A stretch of 64,000 nt of DNA from Lateolabrax maculatus (taxonomy: Eukaryota > Chordata > Actinopteri > Acropomatiformes > Lateolabracidae). Positions 62,074 through 64,000 of this stretch are shown here, piece after piece (the first letter of the stretch is position 1; each line of letters starts with the position of its first letter). The notes below the pieces were generated by a model. That model was given only the letters and a program-made list of their open reading frames with translations, made no database searches and had not been told where the DNA came from. The stretch spans positions 27,160,001 through 27,224,000 of the forward strand of contig CM062217.1 of the NCBI GenBank assembly GCA_031216445.1. Reading direction: 5' to 3'. A program made the position numbers and the translations under genes.

Positions 62074-63833
62074 ACAAATACAGTCCTGCCATTAAAAATG
62101 AACAACAATACAATTCTCCAGTTAATCCTACTCCATTCATGATCTTGACATATTTGTACCACTGTAATTGTTGTTCCTTTTGATCTTTTTGGTTTTTATT
62201 CTGTTTAAATGGGCTTGTATTTCACCATTTGTGCCTCCTGAATGCATTAGATTACAAAATTCTGCATGTAAACCCAATCCAAGCTTCAATTATTATCCAC
62301 AATTGCCTGTGACTAATAATAATATTTACTATTAAATATTTCTATCTCAAAAAATATGTCAAGAAATCAGTTGAGGTAGGATTACAAAAAAACCTAAATA
62401 AAAAAAATAACATTGAGGCTAAGCTGCCAGTCAATTAGAACAGCCCAGACAACTACATCTTTATTCCGTTACATTATTTGTATGCTGATATTTTTGCTTA
62501 CTTTTCTCTACATTTCTCTCTGATCACTACAACTATGTATTCTGAAGCTCATCCACAACAAAGCCCGACTCTGTCATGATGCATTTCGGGAAGCCTGTGT
62601 CAACACCACAGAAAGTAATCAGGATCATTAATATTTTACAGTCCACCACGCCTTCCCGACTCTTATCCAATCTCAGCTCCTGTTCCACACTGCACTTTAT
62701 GTTGCCATTATTTATTTACTGATAAAGTAGGTGGCAGGGTAAACACCCTGCTGTGGAGGCTGGACATGAAGGGGAACACTGCTGGGGTGGGGCTGGCAGT
62801 TGTACGGTGGGAGGATAGAGGGTATTAGAGATCTGACCTCTGCCCTCCCTCGCTGCTGGCTATTTGGGGTGGGGGTGGGTGTGTGTGAAGGAGGAGTCTA
62901 AATACAATATTCGGCAAAAAAAACAAATGTTGTTTCATGTCTTTCTGAATGTGTTCAGTGTTTATATTGGAAAGCATGTGATGACAACACACTGAGAACC
63001 ATATATGTCTTGCTGTTGTTCCAAAGATAAACAGGTGTTCTAGCATGTTTTAGATCAAGAAATCACTTATATTTGACATGACTTACTAACATTTTCAAAT
63101 AAATACAGCACTGTAAAAGATTGCTGAATCTGTTTATCCGTAAAAACGACCTCCAAACTGAACAATAAAATAGGTAATTTGACATGTCTTACAAAATCAT
63201 CTGGACAACTTGATTTGTCAGTGCCGCTCAAAATGCGTATGACAATTACAAGAATAATTCATATAAGAACGAAGAACGAAGGTGGTTATGATTAGAGAAG
63301 CCAAAGTTGACTGTTAGTAGGAATGAGGAAACAAACTGGTTCACAAGTCACAAAAATGTACCTTTTACTTCTTTCGTGTTAAAATCAAACCCAGAAGACA
63401 CACAGTGAGGAAACATGGACATGGTGAAAAGGAGAATATGAACTTGACAGCTTCTTGAATTTTTAATGCTGCTGTTAAGCAGCCCACAGAGCAATGAGTT
63501 GAATGGAAATGCATTACCATCTCAGCAATTGGAGTATCAATACGAGAAAACAACCTCCCCTGTTTTTATCTGAGCACAAACTATTTTAATTAAAAATTGT
63601 ACCATGCTGCTTTCAATAAACACTCCTACTCCTTTGTAGATACATTATTTTAAATAATGGCCACCTAGTATGAATGATGCAGATTCAGTGTTGTTGATGA
63701 ACTGTGATCATTAAGTTGGTTTTACACACTTCTACAAACATGTCATACTGAAAATTATGAGGTCAGGTCCCTATTTTATTCAATACAACCCAGGGTGTTT
63801 ATCTTCCTCCTGACTGAGATCAGTGACTTCTGA

Positions 63834-63855
63834 CCTCTCTCTCTCTCTCTCTCTT
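63834..63855. repeat. (CT)n microsatellite
   Basis: CT run immediately after TTCTGAC. Confidence 0.9.
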
Positions 63856-64000
63856 TCTTTTGGTGTAGTGATCACAGTCAGAATTGCAGGTCAGTAGCAC
63901 AAAAATACTTTTCTCCATACACAATCTTTACGAGTTTTACTCAAACAGTAGAATAACTCTTGGTATTATTACAAATTGAGCCATCAGGTCCTATAACATC

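Larger units (their letters stand above)
56051..64000. other. intergenic, no gene seen
   Basis: No coding exon recognised apart from repeats and the two candidate regulatory blocks. The GC-richer stretch 62560-62880 is non-repetitive but has no coding signal I can name. Confidence 0.6.

Noticed and set aside
62825..63046. 73-codon minus-strand frame near a GC-rich block
   Set aside because: Translation is of simple and AT-rich sequence; no homology recognised.

Overview
The window is genomic DNA from a ray-finned fish, most likely a percomorph teleost. It is AT-rich, almost free of genes, full of microsatellites, and carries several repeat families that I recognise as teleost-specific. I see one intact protein-coding gene. 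I see no operons, CRISPR arrays or other prokaryotic features, and no tRNA or rRNA genes.

The gene is the LIM-homeodomain transcription factor isl1 (Islet-1), on the minus strand with its coding span at 33706-39557. I rebuilt all six coding exons from GT/AG boundaries. The joined frame gives 349 codons, the length of mammalian ISL1, with both LIM domains, the homeodomain and the C-terminal Lhx3-binding region intact. The splicing has three notable details: a tandem NAGNAG acceptor at exon 4, an internal acceptor in exon 5 that would remove exactly 23 residues (as in the described Isl1-beta isoform), and a weak GTTCGT donor after exon 5.

About 33.7 kb downstream (1-33705) and 24.4 kb upstream (39558-64000) hold no other intact gene. 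This fits the known setting of Isl1 in a gene desert with distal enhancers. Several non-repetitive stretches rich in homeodomain-type motifs look like conserved non-coding elements. The best are 17940-18720 downstream and 60940-61310 upstream; 3890-4330, 20040-20560, 21850-22380 and 57150-57430 are weaker. All were judged by eye, without alignment.

Fossils and mobile DNA: a decayed histone H2B pseudogene (7541-7871); a broken hAT/Charlie-type transposase of the GTF2IRD2-like kind (53046-54310); a 755-bp non-autonomous hAT element with a perfect 8-bp target duplication (836-1590); a 217-bp TTAA-flanked MITE with 29-bp perfect terminal repeats (48231-48447); a TA-flanked MITE (5863-5960); a tRNA-type SINE (1845-1980); and two related elements (45401-45683, 48732-49191), each with its own perfect 9-bp target duplication. 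The larger of that pair may carry a fragment of helicase-like coding sequence, and I regard the pair as the most novel-looking item here. I found no evidence of a wholly new biological system.
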